From CAWBLP01 sp963789495 (GTDB taxonomy: Bacteria > Pseudomonadota > Alphaproteobacteria > Acetobacterales > Acetobacteraceae): a stretch of 64,000 nucleotides of DNA. The notes beneath the pieces were generated by a model that did not search any database, was not told the origin of the DNA, and was given only the letters and a program-made list of their open reading frames with translations. The translations under genes and the position numbers were made by a program. Positions 17,784-26,304 of this stretch are shown here, in pieces (position 1 is the stretch's first letter; every line of letters starts with the position of its first letter). Where the stretch lies: NCBI GenBank assembly GCA_963789495.1, contig CAWBLP010000018.1, positions 418,302 to 482,301 of the forward strand. Reading direction: 5' to 3'.

Positions 17784-19083
17784 ACTCGCCGCGGTCCGCA
17801 TCGAGCGGGTTGGCGCGGAAGGCGACGGGATCGGGCGGCTTGCCGACGGCACCACGGTGTATGTGCCCTTCACTCTGCCGGACGAGCTGATCCGCGCCCG
17901 GGTCCTGGGGCGGCGCGGCGACGGACGGGTCGCAGCGCTGGACGCGGTGCTGGAGACCAGCGGCGAACGGGCCGCACCCCCCTGCCCGCATTTCGGCGCC
18001 TGTGGCGGATGCGTGCTGCAGCACTGGCGCGACGAACCCTACCTGGCATGGAAATCCGGCCTGCTGCGCGATGCGCTGCGGCGTGCCGGCTATGGCGATG
18101 CACCGATCAGCCCGATCGTCTCCACCGGACCGGCGCAGCGCCGCCGCATGGACGTCGCGGTCCGGCGCACCCCGAAAGGCATGATCATCGGGCTGCATGC
18201 GCGCGGCGGCGCGGCGATCGACCTGACGGACTGTCACGTGCTGCATCCGGCGCTGTTCGCCCTGCTCGCCAGGCTGCGCCCGCTGCTGAACGGGCTGCAG
18301 GCGGTGCGGCGGGAGGCATCGGTCGTTGCCAACCTGCTCGACACCGGCATCGACCTGTTGCTGCACACCGACGCGCCGCTCGCCGCGCCGGACCGCGCCG
18401 CGCTGGTGAAATTTGCCCAGGCGCAGGATCTGCCGCGGCTGTCCTGGGCGCGAGGTCAGCAGGAGCCGGAGCCGGTGCTGATCCTTCGCCCGGCCGTCGT
18501 GACATTGTCCGGCGTGGCGGTGACGCCGCCACCCGGGGCGTTCCTGCAGGCGACCGAGACCGGCGAGCGCGCCATCCTGGCCGCGGTGCTGGGAGCCCTG
18601 CCGGACCGGATGCCGCCGCGCGCGCGCATCGCCGAGTTCCATGCCGGCTGTGGCACGCTGAGCTTCGCCCTGGTGCAACGCGGACGGGTGACGGCATTCG
18701 AGGGCGACGCCGCTGCGGTGAGCGCGCTGAAGGGCGCGGTCAATCGAGCCGGGCTGTCCGGTCGCGTGGACGCGATGCAGCGGGACCTGGTGCGCCAGCC
18801 GGTCGCCGCGTCGGACCTCGCCGGTTTCGCCGCCGTGGTGCTGGACCCGCCGCACACCGGCGCCGCGATCCAGATGGCGCAGATCGCTGCCGCCCGGCCG
18901 CCGCGCGTGATCTATGTGAGCTGTAATCCCGCGGCCCTGGCGCGGGACGCGCGGCTGCTGCACGACGCCGGCTACCGGCTGCTGGCGGCCACGCCGATCG
19001 ACCAGTTCCTGTGGTCGGCGCGGCTGGAAAGCGTCTGCGCGTTTGAAAATTCATCCTTGCACACCGCGCGTGGCCAGGCCTGA
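17743..19083 (+). CDS. TrmA/RlmD-family RNA (uracil-5-)-methyltransferase
   Basis: SAM-dependent enzyme that methylates a uridine in rRNA or tRNA. It has an N-terminal TRAM domain (IERVGAEGDGIGRLADGTTVYVPF), iron-sulfur cysteines CPHFGACGGC plus a fourth in DLTDCHV, a SAM site EFHAGCGTLSFAL, and the catalytic block DPPHTGA ... YVSCNPAALARD, where the Cys attacks the base. The usual Arg in DPPR is His here. The start is uncertain: TTG 17743 makes a 41-base overlap with gcdH, and no better downstream start is obvious before the TRAM domain. RlmD versus RlmC/TrmA specificity cannot be settled from sequence alone. Confidence 0.88.
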   Translation: MAARRPVSPPSAAELAAVRIERVGAEGDGIGRLADGTTVYVPFTLPDELIRARVLGRRGDGRVAALDAVLETSGERAAPPCPHFGACGGCVLQHWRDEPYLAWKSGLLRDALRRAGYGDAPISPIVSTGPAQRRRMDVAVRRTPKGMIIGLHARGGAAIDLTDCHVLHPALFALLARLRPLLNGLQAVRREASVVANLLDTGIDLLLHTDAPLAAPDRAALVKFAQAQDLPRLSWARGQQEPEPVLILRPAVVTLSGVAVTPPPGAFLQATETGERAILAAVLGALPDRMPPRARIAEFHAGCGTLSFALVQRGRVTAFEGDAAAVSALKGAVNRAGLSGRVDAMQRDLVRQPVAASDLAGFAAVVLDPPHTGAAIQMAQIAAARPPRVIYVSCNPAALARDARLLHDAGYRLLAATPIDQFLWSARLESVCAFENSSLHTARGQA

Positions 19084-19275
19084 GCTCATGTGGCGACGGG
19101 ACGCGTCATAGCTGACGATCGCCGGCACGGCGTAGATCACCGCGGTCGCCATCATCAGATTCCACGGCGCCTCATCGCTGTCGAGGAACTGTCCGAGCGC
19201 CGCGGGCTCGGTCATTTGGCCCTGCGAGGACAGCAGCAGGAACCGGTACAGATACTCGTTGCTTGCCAGCAACAT
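19051..19275 (-). pseudogene. Sugar ABC permease C-terminal remnant
   Basis: The minus-strand frame NEYLYRFLLLSS ... ALGQFLDSDEAPWNLMMATAVIYAVPAI ... SSGLATRGVQG matches the last ~70 residues of MalG/UgpE-type ABC permeases, which end in GxxxGAVKG-like tails after the final helix. The N-terminal five helices and the EAA loop are absent; a frame-shifted trace (RLAIGRM) upstream to about 19320 fits the EAA-loop region. It overlaps the 3' end of the methyltransferase gene on the other strand. Confidence 0.6.
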
Positions 19276-19399
19276 CGCGCAGCCGCATGCGGCCGATTGC
19301 GAGCCTGGTCGGCGTGCCGATGGCCGGGACCCCTGAGCTTGCGATCCGGACGGACCGGGGAAAAGCTGTCCCTACACAATTGCGGCAGAGGAAACCGAC

Positions 19400-20194
19400 A
19401 TGGAATTTACCGGCAAGGTCGCCCTGGTCACCGGTGGCGGCGGCGGCATCGGCCGCGCCACGTCACTCGCTTTCGCGCAGCGTGGCGCCAAGGTCATGGT
19501 GGTGGACAGCGACCCGTCCGCCGGCCAGGCGACGACCGACCTGGTGGTTCAGAATGGCGGCACTGCCCGGTTCCAGCAGGCCGACGTGACCCGCTCCGCG
19601 GATGTACAGGCCTATGTCCGGGCGACGCTGGACGCATTCGGCCGGATCGACTGTTTCTTCAACAACGCCGGCATCGAAGGCCGCGTCACGCCGATCCAGG
19701 ACTACGACGAGGCGGTGTTCGACTCGGTGATCGCGGTGAACCTGAAGGGCGTGTTCCTGGGATTGCGCCACGTGCTGCCGGTGATGCTGAAGCAGGGCGG
19801 CGGCACGGTGGTGAACACCGCCTCCACCGCGGCGCTGTTCGGCGGCCCCGGCATGGCCCCCTATGTCGCTTCCAAGCACGCGGTGCTGGGCCTGACCAAG
19901 GTCGCCTCGTCCGACGTCGCCGGGCTGGGCGTGCGGGTGAACGCGGTCTGCCCCGGCCCGGTGGAGACCCGCATGATGCGCTCGCTGGAGGCGCAGCGAA
20001 AGTCGAACAACCCCGAAGCGGTGCATGCGGCGATGAGCGCGAGCTCGCCGAGCGGGCGGTATACGCTGCCGGAGGAGGTGGCGGATGTGGTGCTGTATCT
20101 GTGCTCCGAGCTGTCGGGCAATGTCACCGGCACGCAGTTGGTGGTGGATGGCGGCCGGTCTGCCTCAGGCGGGGCACCGCCGGCGCGGAGCTGA
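19400..20194 (+). CDS. SDR family NAD(P)-dependent oxidoreductase
   Basis: Classical short-chain dehydrogenase of 264 residues. Cofactor glycine motif TGGGGGIG at residues 11-18, acidic residue after strand 2 (VVDSD) suggesting NAD preference, NNAG at about 91, catalytic Ser in NTASTAAL and YVASK (Tyr-x3-Lys), and the PGPVETRMM tail. GAGGAAA precedes the ATG. The substrate cannot be predicted. It ends back-to-back with the convergent phosphoesterase gene with no gap. Confidence 0.9.
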   Translation: MEFTGKVALVTGGGGGIGRATSLAFAQRGAKVMVVDSDPSAGQATTDLVVQNGGTARFQQADVTRSADVQAYVRATLDAFGRIDCFFNNAGIEGRVTPIQDYDEAVFDSVIAVNLKGVFLGLRHVLPVMLKQGGGTVVNTASTAALFGGPGMAPYVASKHAVLGLTKVASSDVAGLGVRVNAVCPGPVETRMMRSLEAQRKSNNPEAVHAAMSASSPSGRYTLPEEVADVVLYLCSELSGNVTGTQLVVDGGRSASGGAPPARS

Positions 20195-20863
20195 TCACAG
20201 CGCCGGCAGGACCCAGGGTTCCGCCAGCCCCAGCCCGCGCACGCGGATGCCGTTCGGCAAGGTGGCGTCGTACGCCTCATGATGATGGCCGTGCACGATC
20301 AGCCGCGCCCCGCAGGAAGCGGCCAGTTCGTCGATCACCGCGAAGCCGTGGCGATGCGAGGACGGTGCCTCGTGCGTCACCAGCACATCGCAGCGCTGGC
20401 CGCGCAGTTCGGCAAAATCCTCGGGAAAGATCGTGTCGCGATGCCAGAGCGGCAGTCCGCCGCGCCATTGCTGCCCAGGCGGCAAGCTGGCCAGAAAGGC
20501 TGCGCGCGTCTCGAACGAAGGCGGATCGGCCTCCACCGGATGCCACACGCGCGGCTTGAACACGCCGGACAGGCCGGCGACCCGCAGGCCGCCGAGTTGC
20601 ACCACGCGGCCGCCGAGGTCGCCCTCGGGATGCGCGGTCACCAGGTGGTCGAAGGTCGCTTCGTCATCGGTGTCGCGATTGCCAAGGATCCAGTGGACGC
20701 GCCAGTCTGCGGCGAAAGCGGGCGCCAGCAAATGTTGCAGCGGTGCGTCGCAGGTGCAGTCTCCCAGCAGGATCAGCGTGCCTGCCGGCAGCGCGGCGCA
20801 GGCGCGCAGGATCGGCGCGAAGTTGCGATGCGGATCGCCGGCGAACAGCATCGGTCCCGCCAT
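20195..20863 (-). CDS. Metallophosphoesterase
   Basis: Calcineurin-like phosphoesterase of 222 residues. The metal-binding motifs are in order: FAGDPHRNF (D-x-H), LLGDCTCD (GD), LGNRDTDD (GNxD/E), VTHEAPSSH and VHGHHHEAY (GHxH). Substrates of this subgroup are unknown. Convergent with the SDR gene; upstream of it lies the DUF2182 gene in the same direction. Confidence 0.85.
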   Translation of the reverse strand: MAGPMLFAGDPHRNFAPILRACAALPAGTLILLGDCTCDAPLQHLLAPAFAADWRVHWILGNRDTDDEATFDHLVTAHPEGDLGGRVVQLGGLRVAGLSGVFKPRVWHPVEADPPSFETRAAFLASLPPGQQWRGGLPLWHRDTIFPEDFAELRGQRCDVLVTHEAPSSHRHGFAVIDELAASCGARLIVHGHHHEAYDATLPNGIRVRGLGLAEPWVLPAL

Positions 20864-20886
20864 GGGTCACACCGGCGCGGCGCCAG

Positions 20887-21696
20887 TCATGCCGCAACGC
20901 CGTGCAGGATCAGCCAGCCGCCGTAGGCTGCCATCGCCACGCCGCTGCCGCGCGCGATCCAGACGCCGCCGGGCAGCAGCTTCTCCGCCAGCACAAACAG
21001 GGTCAGCGCCGCCACGAACAGCAGGTTCATCACCCCGACGACGAACAGCAGTGCCATCAGCAGCCAGCAGCAGCCGAGACACCAGGCGCCGTGTTCGATG
21101 CCCATGCGCAACGCGCCCGCCGCACCGTCACGCCAGTGGTTGAACAGGAAGGCGAAGGGCGAGCGGCAATGGCGCAGGCAAGCCTGTTTCGCCGGCGTGA
21201 GCTGATAGGCGCCGGCCAGCAGGAACAGCGCGCCGGACAGCAGCGTGCTGGTGGCGGTCAGCATCTGCGACAGCAGCCCGATCCGGTCCAGGGCGAATTG
21301 CAGCACGGTGGCGGCCAGCGAGAACCCGCCCCAGACGATCACATAGCCCAGCACGAAGACCAGCGACGGCACCACGCCCTCGCCGCTGCTGCGTTTGCGC
21401 CGGTTCATCGCGACGAAGGTGAGGATCATCGGCGCGGCACTGGGCAGCATCATGCCCAGCATCATCACCACCCACATGGCGAAGGTCAGGGCAAACACCG
21501 TTGCGGTCCACGGCATCGCCATCGGCATCGCGCCGGCCATGGCGGGCATGCTCATCGCCATGCCCTCACCAAGGGTCAGCAGGTACAGCCAGGCGATCAG
21601 CGTGATCCCGCCCACCGCCAGCAGGACGACGACGCGCTCGCGCAGCAGCAGGCGTGGCAGGCCCAGCGTTCCCTGCCCTGCTTGCGGCGCCAGCAT
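20887..21696 (-). CDS. DUF2182 membrane protein
   Basis: 269-residue integral membrane protein of the DUF2182 family (annotated elsewhere as a predicted metal-binding membrane protein; role unknown). About seven hydrophobic segments. The family signature is visible in AMWVVMMLGMMLPSAAPMIL (Met-rich helix), KQACLRHCRSPFAFL and GIEHGAWCLGCCWLLMALLFVVGVMNL, with conserved Cys and His. It follows the DUF1326 gene after six bases, the usual partner in this two-gene unit. Confidence 0.88.
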   Translation of the reverse strand: MLAPQAGQGTLGLPRLLLRERVVVLLAVGGITLIAWLYLLTLGEGMAMSMPAMAGAMPMAMPWTATVFALTFAMWVVMMLGMMLPSAAPMILTFVAMNRRKRSSGEGVVPSLVFVLGYVIVWGGFSLAATVLQFALDRIGLLSQMLTATSTLLSGALFLLAGAYQLTPAKQACLRHCRSPFAFLFNHWRDGAAGALRMGIEHGAWCLGCCWLLMALLFVVGVMNLLFVAALTLFVLAEKLLPGGVWIARGSGVAMAAYGGWLILHGVAA

Positions 21697-21702
21697 TCCC
21701 GG

Positions 21703-22326
21703 TCAGGCCGCCCAGGCGAACGGCGCGAAATGTCCGTTATTGCCCTGCCCGACCATGTCCAGATCCAGGCCGAACCCGTGCACATGGGTCTGCTTCGATC
21801 GTGCCAGCGCCAGCCGCCGGTTTGCCGGATGGGCGGTGTTGTCGATGTAGAACGGCTCGCCGCTGCGATTGCGCGAGGCGACGCCTTCGATCTCGAAGGA
21901 CAGCATGTCGGGAATTGTGACCGAGCGCTTCAGCCCGTCCATGTGGAACTGGATCGGCCGGACTTCCACGCCGCGGAAATCGGTGACCAGGTTGCTGCGG
22001 ATCATGCCGGGGGTGCCGCCGACATCGCCGCTGACGATGGCGGACAAAGCGGCCCGCTGCGCGGGGTCGGCACGCTCATCCACGACGCAGGCATAGATCC
22101 AGTTGCCGTCGGCCATCACCTTGCCGGAGCGTAGCACCAGGGCGAAGCACAGTCCGTCCAGTGCGGTCTCGCCGCTTCGGCCCTGGTCGATGCGGAACAC
22201 CAGCACGGCGGTGCAGTGGTCGTGCGTTACCTCGCCCTGCGGATTGGTGAAGATGCAGGGACACAGATAGTCGCAGTTGCAACTTTCCATGTATTGGCCG
22301 CTGAGCTGCCATTTATCCTGCGGCAT
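21703..22326 (-). CDS. DUF1326 domain protein
   Basis: 207 residues; DUF1326 family, function unknown. The N-terminal cysteine cluster YMESCNCDYLCPCIF and the HDHC motif shortly after it are the conserved features and would suit metal or thiol chemistry. No signal peptide, so probably cytoplasmic and acting with the DUF2182 membrane partner. The start at 22326 has GGGAGGA 7 bases upstream; the longer frame to 22623 runs through the non-coding hairpin repeat and is an artefact. Confidence 0.88.
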   Translation of the reverse strand: MPQDKWQLSGQYMESCNCDYLCPCIFTNPQGEVTHDHCTAVLVFRIDQGRSGETALDGLCFALVLRSGKVMADGNWIYACVVDERADPAQRAALSAIVSGDVGGTPGMIRSNLVTDFRGVEVRPIQFHMDGLKRSVTIPDMLSFEIEGVASRNRSGEPFYIDNTAHPANRRLALARSKQTHVHGFGLDLDMVGQGNNGHFAPFAWAA

Positions 22327-22344
22327 GACGGTGTCCTCCCGTGT

Positions 22345-22623
22345 TTTGGTTGAATGCAGGTAAGCGTCGGGGGCGTTGCCCCCAAACCCCCAGCAAGGGG
22401 CGCTGCCCCTTGCATCCCCGCCAAGGGCCCGGCCCTTGGAACCGATACTGTTTGGGGTGGGGAGGGGGCCGTTCCGCGATGTCGCCAAGGTCCGGGACCG
22501 CCGCGCCCCCTCCCCACCCCAAACCGAATCCGATTGCAAAGGCGAGCCTTTGCTGGGGGTCCAGGGGGCAAAGCCCCTGGTGGGGTTCGGGGCAACGCCC
22601 CGACCCTTGCTGCATCCAACCAC
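22345..22623. repeat. Multi-hairpin dispersed repeat, copy B
   Basis: Uninterrupted ~280-base copy of the repeat at 10831-12470. Hairpins in order: GGGGGCGTTGCCCCC, GCAAGGGGCGCTGCCCCTTGC (10-bp stem), CCAAGGGCCCGGCCCTTGG, a 19-bp stem TTTGGGGTGGGGAGGGGGC with GCCCCCTCCCCACCCCAAA around a ~35-base loop, GCAAAGGCGAGCCTTTGC, CCAGGGGGCAAAGCCCCTGG and GGGGCAACGCCCC. Its outer ends (GGTTGAATGCAG / CTGCATCCAACC) are imperfect inverted repeats but differ from those of copy A. It lies between the 3' end of a monooxygenase gene and the 5' end of the DUF1326 gene. Confidence 0.88.
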
Positions 22624-22641
22624 ACCACTGGGCAGGGCCCG

Positions 22642-23985
22642 TCAGTTCTTCCACCAGCCGAGCTGCGGACGCTCCGGCAGGCCCAGGTTTTCCCGCAAGG
22701 TCGCCCCGACATAGTCCTTGTGATAGACGCCGCGCTTCTGCAGTTCCGGCACCACGAAGCGCACGAAATCCTCGAACGTCCCGGGCGTATGCGTGCCACC
22801 CACCACATAGCCGTCGCAGGCGCCTTCGACGAACCACTGTTCCAGCCGGTCCGCCACATCCTTGCCGCTGCCGACGATCGCCTCACGCGGCCGGCCGCGT
22901 CGCGTCACCTCCAGGAAGTCCCGCACCGTCGGATTGCGCCCGATCACCCGCATCACCCGATCGCGCATCGCCTGCATGCCCGACATGCCCTCCAGCTCGT
23001 CGCTGGTGAAGGCCTCGTCCATCGACTTCTTCTTGAAGTCGAAGTTCAGCGCTTCCGACAGCAGCGACAGCCCGTCCACCTCGCGGTACAGCGAGTTGAT
23101 CAGGGCCATCTTGTCCTCCGCCTCGGCGCGGGTTTCGGCGACCACCGGATAAGCGATGGTGTTCACCGACACCGCATCCGGATCGCGCCCATGTTCGGCG
23201 ACCGCGGCCTTGAACGCGGCGTATTGCCGCTTGGCATCCTCGAAATCCGGGTAGGCAACAAACACGGTTTCCGCCCAACGCGCCGCGAAACTCTTGCCGC
23301 GATCGCTGGAGCCCGCCTGGATCACCACCGGATGACCCTGCGGCGAGCGCGGCACGGTGAAGGTGCCATGCGAGTTCAGGAATTTTCCGCGATAGTTGAG
23401 CTGGTGCACCTTGTCCGGATCGGCGAACAGGCCGCTGGATTTGTCCACCACCAGCGCATCGTCGTCCCAGGCTTCCCAGCAGGACAGCACGATCTCCATG
23501 AACTCATCGGCGCGGTCGTAGCGCAGGTCGTGGCCCAGGTGCATTTCCCGGCCCATGTTATGCGCCTCGCCGTCGTTCACCGAGGTCACCACGTTCCAGG
23601 CCGCGCGCCCGCCGATCATGTGGTCCACGGTCTGGAAGCGCCGTGCCAGGTCGAACGGCTCGTAATAGGTGGTGGAGCCGGTGGCGCCGATGCCCAGCCG
23701 GCTGGTGCCGAACCCCATTGCCAGCAGCGTCGCGACCGGATCGAGCTTCACCACACGCACGCCGTTCGCGACCACCTCGGCCGGATTGCCGCCATAGATG
23801 TCGGGCATCGCCAGCCGATCGTCGAAGAAGGCGAGCTGAAACTTTCCCGCCTCCAGCACCTGGCCGATATGCTGGTAATAGGCCGCGGTGGTGAAATCCG
23901 ACCGGGCCTCGGGGTGGCGCCAGGCGCTCGCCAAGGTGGTGCAATTCTGCGCCTGCAGGAAACCCACCAGCACCATCTGACGCAT
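22642..23985 (-). CDS. LLM-class FMN-dependent monooxygenase (NtaA/SnaA/DszA type)
   Basis: Flavin-dependent monooxygenase of the bacterial luciferase superfamily, NtaA/SnaA/DszA/SoxA branch, which oxidises organosulfur, polyaminocarboxylate or similar substrates with FMNH2 supplied by a partner reductase (none adjacent). Family features: MPDIYGG, TSRLGIGATGSTTYYEPFDLARRF, GGRAAWNVVTSVND, YDRADEFMEIVLSCW, PQGHPVVIQAGSSDRGKSFAAR. 447 residues, normal. GGAGG before the ATG at 23985 decides the start. It follows a TPR-glycosyltransferase gene with a one-base overlap. Confidence 0.9.
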   Translation of the reverse strand: MRQMVLVGFLQAQNCTTLASAWRHPEARSDFTTAAYYQHIGQVLEAGKFQLAFFDDRLAMPDIYGGNPAEVVANGVRVVKLDPVATLLAMGFGTSRLGIGATGSTTYYEPFDLARRFQTVDHMIGGRAAWNVVTSVNDGEAHNMGREMHLGHDLRYDRADEFMEIVLSCWEAWDDDALVVDKSSGLFADPDKVHQLNYRGKFLNSHGTFTVPRSPQGHPVVIQAGSSDRGKSFAARWAETVFVAYPDFEDAKRQYAAFKAAVAEHGRDPDAVSVNTIAYPVVAETRAEAEDKMALINSLYREVDGLSLLSEALNFDFKKKSMDEAFTSDELEGMSGMQAMRDRVMRVIGRNPTVRDFLEVTRRGRPREAIVGSGKDVADRLEQWFVEGACDGYVVGGTHTPGTFEDFVRFVVPELQKRGVYHKDYVGATLRENLGLPERPQLGWWKN

Positions 23986-25565
23986 CACGATCCTCCGTTG
24001 CAAAATCCGTCCAGCGCGTGCCGCACCGCTGAGATCACCGGATCCCAGCCCTGCGGCGCCGGCTGACGGAACAGGCGTAGCGTAGGATACCATGGAGTAG
24101 CGTCACACCCCAGCCGCCAACGATAATCGGGCGCGAAGGGCAGCATCAGCCAGGCGGGCCGTCCCATCGCCCCGGCCAGGTGCACCACGGACGAATCGAT
24201 CGCGACCAGCAGATCGAGCTGCGCCAGCACCGCGGCGGTGTCGCCGAAATCCGCCAGTGCCGGTCCGGGCCAGTGCAGCGCCGGCCAGTTCGACAACGCG
24301 GCATGATCGCGGTCGCGGATCTCCGCTTGCAGCAACACGAAGCTGCAGCCTGGGGTTTGCAGGATCGGCGCGAGCCGATCGAGCGGAATGGAGCGATGCC
24401 GATCGTTCGGATGCTGCGACGCGCCCGAGCACACCAGCCCGATGCGCCGACCCGGCAATGCATCCAGCCAGCTCCGCCAACGTGCGATCCGTTCAGCCGG
24501 CGCCTGCAGATAGGGAACCGCCTGCGGAATGGTGTGTTCGGTGGTGCCGAACAGCAGCGGCAGGCTCAGCAGCGGACAGGCAATTTCGCAATCGGGTGCC
24601 GGCTCGTCCAGCGCGACCATGCGGGCGATGCCGGGCATATCCCGGAACAGCGGCTGCATGTTGCGATGCATCTCCAGCACCACGCTGCCGGCACGCTCCG
24701 CGAGCAGGGGGACGTAGCGCGCGTACTGGATCAGGTCGCCGGCGCCCTGCTCCGCCAGCAGCAGCACACGCCGGCCGTCCAGCGACATGCCGGGCTGAAA
24801 TTGCGGCAGCTCGTGCCGGCGGTCGTAGTTCCACCGCAGCATGGGCACGGTGCGGCGCGCCTCGAACCGCCGCCAGCCCTCGGCGAACTCACCGTTCAGC
24901 AGCAGCGCCAGGCTGTACGCGAAGCCGATAGTGCCGCTGTCCGGCCGCAGGGCCAGCGCGGTGCGATACGCCGCGAGCGCCTCGGGCAGCCGCAGTTGCG
25001 CCACCAGCGTGTTGCCGAGATTGCTGATCGGCTCAACGAAATCGGGCTGCGCGGCGATGGCGCTGCGGTAGCAGTGTTCCGCCTGCTGCACCGCGTCCTG
25101 GCCGAGACACTCATTGCCCAACGCGAGCCAGGCGGGCGCGAAACCGGGATCGAGTTGCGTCGACCGTTGCAGCAGAAGGCACGCTTCCGCCATCTGGTCC
25201 TGCTGACGCAGCAGCACCGCCAGATTGTAGTGCGGCGCCATCACATCGGGGCCCAATGCCATGGCGTCGCGGAACCGTGCCGCGGCGTCCTGCTGCAGCC
25301 CCGCATCGCGCAGGGCCAGACCGAGATCGTTCAGCAGGTCCACGCTGGCGTGGCGTTCGGCGGCAGCGGCCAGCAGCGCCACCGCCTCGACCGCGGCGCC
25401 CTTTGTGAGCAGCACGCGGCCAAGCAGATGCAGGGCATGAAGTTCGCTGATATCGCGCTGCAGCGTCTGACGGCACAGCTCCGCCGCCGCATCGGTCCGG
25501 CCTGCGTCGAACAGGCGCTGGGCGCGCTGGGTCAGGTCAGAACTGGTAGCGACGCAAGCCTCCAT
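23985..25565 (-). CDS. TPR protein with glycosyltransferase-9-like domain
   Basis: 526 residues. N-terminal half: five to six tetratricopeptide repeats (e.g. ELHALHLLGRVLLTKG, APAWLALGNECLGQD, VEPISNLGNTLVAQLRLPEAL). C-terminal half: a GT-B fold resembling heptosyltransferases, with LLAEQGAGDLIQYARYVPLL, GLVCSGASQHPNDRHRSIPL and a DLLVAIDSSVVHLAGAMGRPAW nucleotide-sugar site. No signal peptide, so cytoplasmic. Such proteins may glycosylate a protein or surface polymer, but the target is unknown. It overlaps the SDR gene by 29 bases and is a paralogue of the gene at 26305-27558. Confidence 0.85.
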   Translation of the reverse strand: MEACVATSSDLTQRAQRLFDAGRTDAAAELCRQTLQRDISELHALHLLGRVLLTKGAAVEAVALLAAAAERHASVDLLNDLGLALRDAGLQQDAAARFRDAMALGPDVMAPHYNLAVLLRQQDQMAEACLLLQRSTQLDPGFAPAWLALGNECLGQDAVQQAEHCYRSAIAAQPDFVEPISNLGNTLVAQLRLPEALAAYRTALALRPDSGTIGFAYSLALLLNGEFAEGWRRFEARRTVPMLRWNYDRRHELPQFQPGMSLDGRRVLLLAEQGAGDLIQYARYVPLLAERAGSVVLEMHRNMQPLFRDMPGIARMVALDEPAPDCEIACPLLSLPLLFGTTEHTIPQAVPYLQAPAERIARWRSWLDALPGRRIGLVCSGASQHPNDRHRSIPLDRLAPILQTPGCSFVLLQAEIRDRDHAALSNWPALHWPGPALADFGDTAAVLAQLDLLVAIDSSVVHLAGAMGRPAWLMLPFAPDYRWRLGCDATPWYPTLRLFRQPAPQGWDPVISAVRHALDGFCNGGS

Positions 25566-26289
25566 CCACCGGGATCACCGTTCCGGTTACGTAGCGTGCC
25601 AGTGGCGAGGCCAGCCAGACCGCCATGATCGCCAGGTCCTCCGGCTCGCCCCAGTAGCGCACCGGGATTTCCGTCTCGGCGAACTGCTTGCGGTAATCCT
25701 CGGGATAGTTGCGGCGGATCTGTTCGCTCATGATGCGACCGGGTGGGATCGAATTGACGGTGATCCCGTACTGGCCGATCTCACGCGACAGGCCCTTCGC
25801 CCAGGCGTGCATTGCGGCCTTGGCGGCGAAGGCGGCGTTCAGATGTTCCGGCTCGCTCTTGCCGGTGATGTTGATGATGCGGCCCCAGTTCTGCTTGATC
25901 ATCTGCGGCAGCAGCGCGTGGGTGAGCTGACGCTGGCGGGTGAAGTTCAGCGTCATCGCCTCCTCCCAGCGTTCCTCGGGCGCATCGATCGGCAGCACGC
26001 GGCTGCCGCCGGCGTTGTTCACCAGGATGTCCACCCGGCCGAGTTTGGCGAGTGCGGCGTCACGCAGGCTGGCCGCGGCATCGTCCGCCATCAGATCCTG
26101 CTGGATCAGCAGCGGGCGCTGATGGCCGGCGGCTTCGACCTCGTTCGCCATCTCCTCCATCAGCTCGATACGGCGCGCGACGCCGGCCACCCGCACGCCT
26201 TCGGCGGCCAGCAGCTTCGCGATGGCGCGGCCGATGCCCATGCTGGCACCGGTCACCAATGCGGTCTTGTCCTTCAGTTGCAGATCCAT
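25537..26289 (-). CDS. SDR family oxidoreductase without the usual catalytic Tyr
   Basis: 250-residue short-chain dehydrogenase. The cofactor site TGASMGIG and NNAGG are normal, and the C-terminal TGTVIPVDGGL is present. At the active site, where most SDRs have S-x12-YxxxK, this protein reads NITGKSEPEHLNAAFAAKAAMHAW: the Lys is there but Ala stands where Tyr is expected (Phe next to it). The surrounding sequence is otherwise well kept, which suggests a conserved subfamily with altered chemistry rather than decay. It lies between two TPR-glycosyltransferase paralogues in one operon-like run. Confidence 0.88.
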   Translation of the reverse strand: MDLQLKDKTALVTGASMGIGRAIAKLLAAEGVRVAGVARRIELMEEMANEVEAAGHQRPLLIQQDLMADDAAASLRDAALAKLGRVDILVNNAGGSRVLPIDAPEERWEEAMTLNFTRQRQLTHALLPQMIKQNWGRIINITGKSEPEHLNAAFAAKAAMHAWAKGLSREIGQYGITVNSIPPGRIMSEQIRRNYPEDYRKQFAETEIPVRYWGEPEDLAIMAVWLASPLARYVTGTVIPVDGGLRRYQF

Positions 26290-26304
26290 TCCAGGCCCTC
26301 TCCT

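Noticed and set aside
21703..22623. DUF1326 protein with a 99-residue Arg/Gly/Pro-rich N-terminal extension
   Set aside because: The extension is a translation of the non-coding hairpin repeat; the ATG at 22326 has a proper ribosome binding site.
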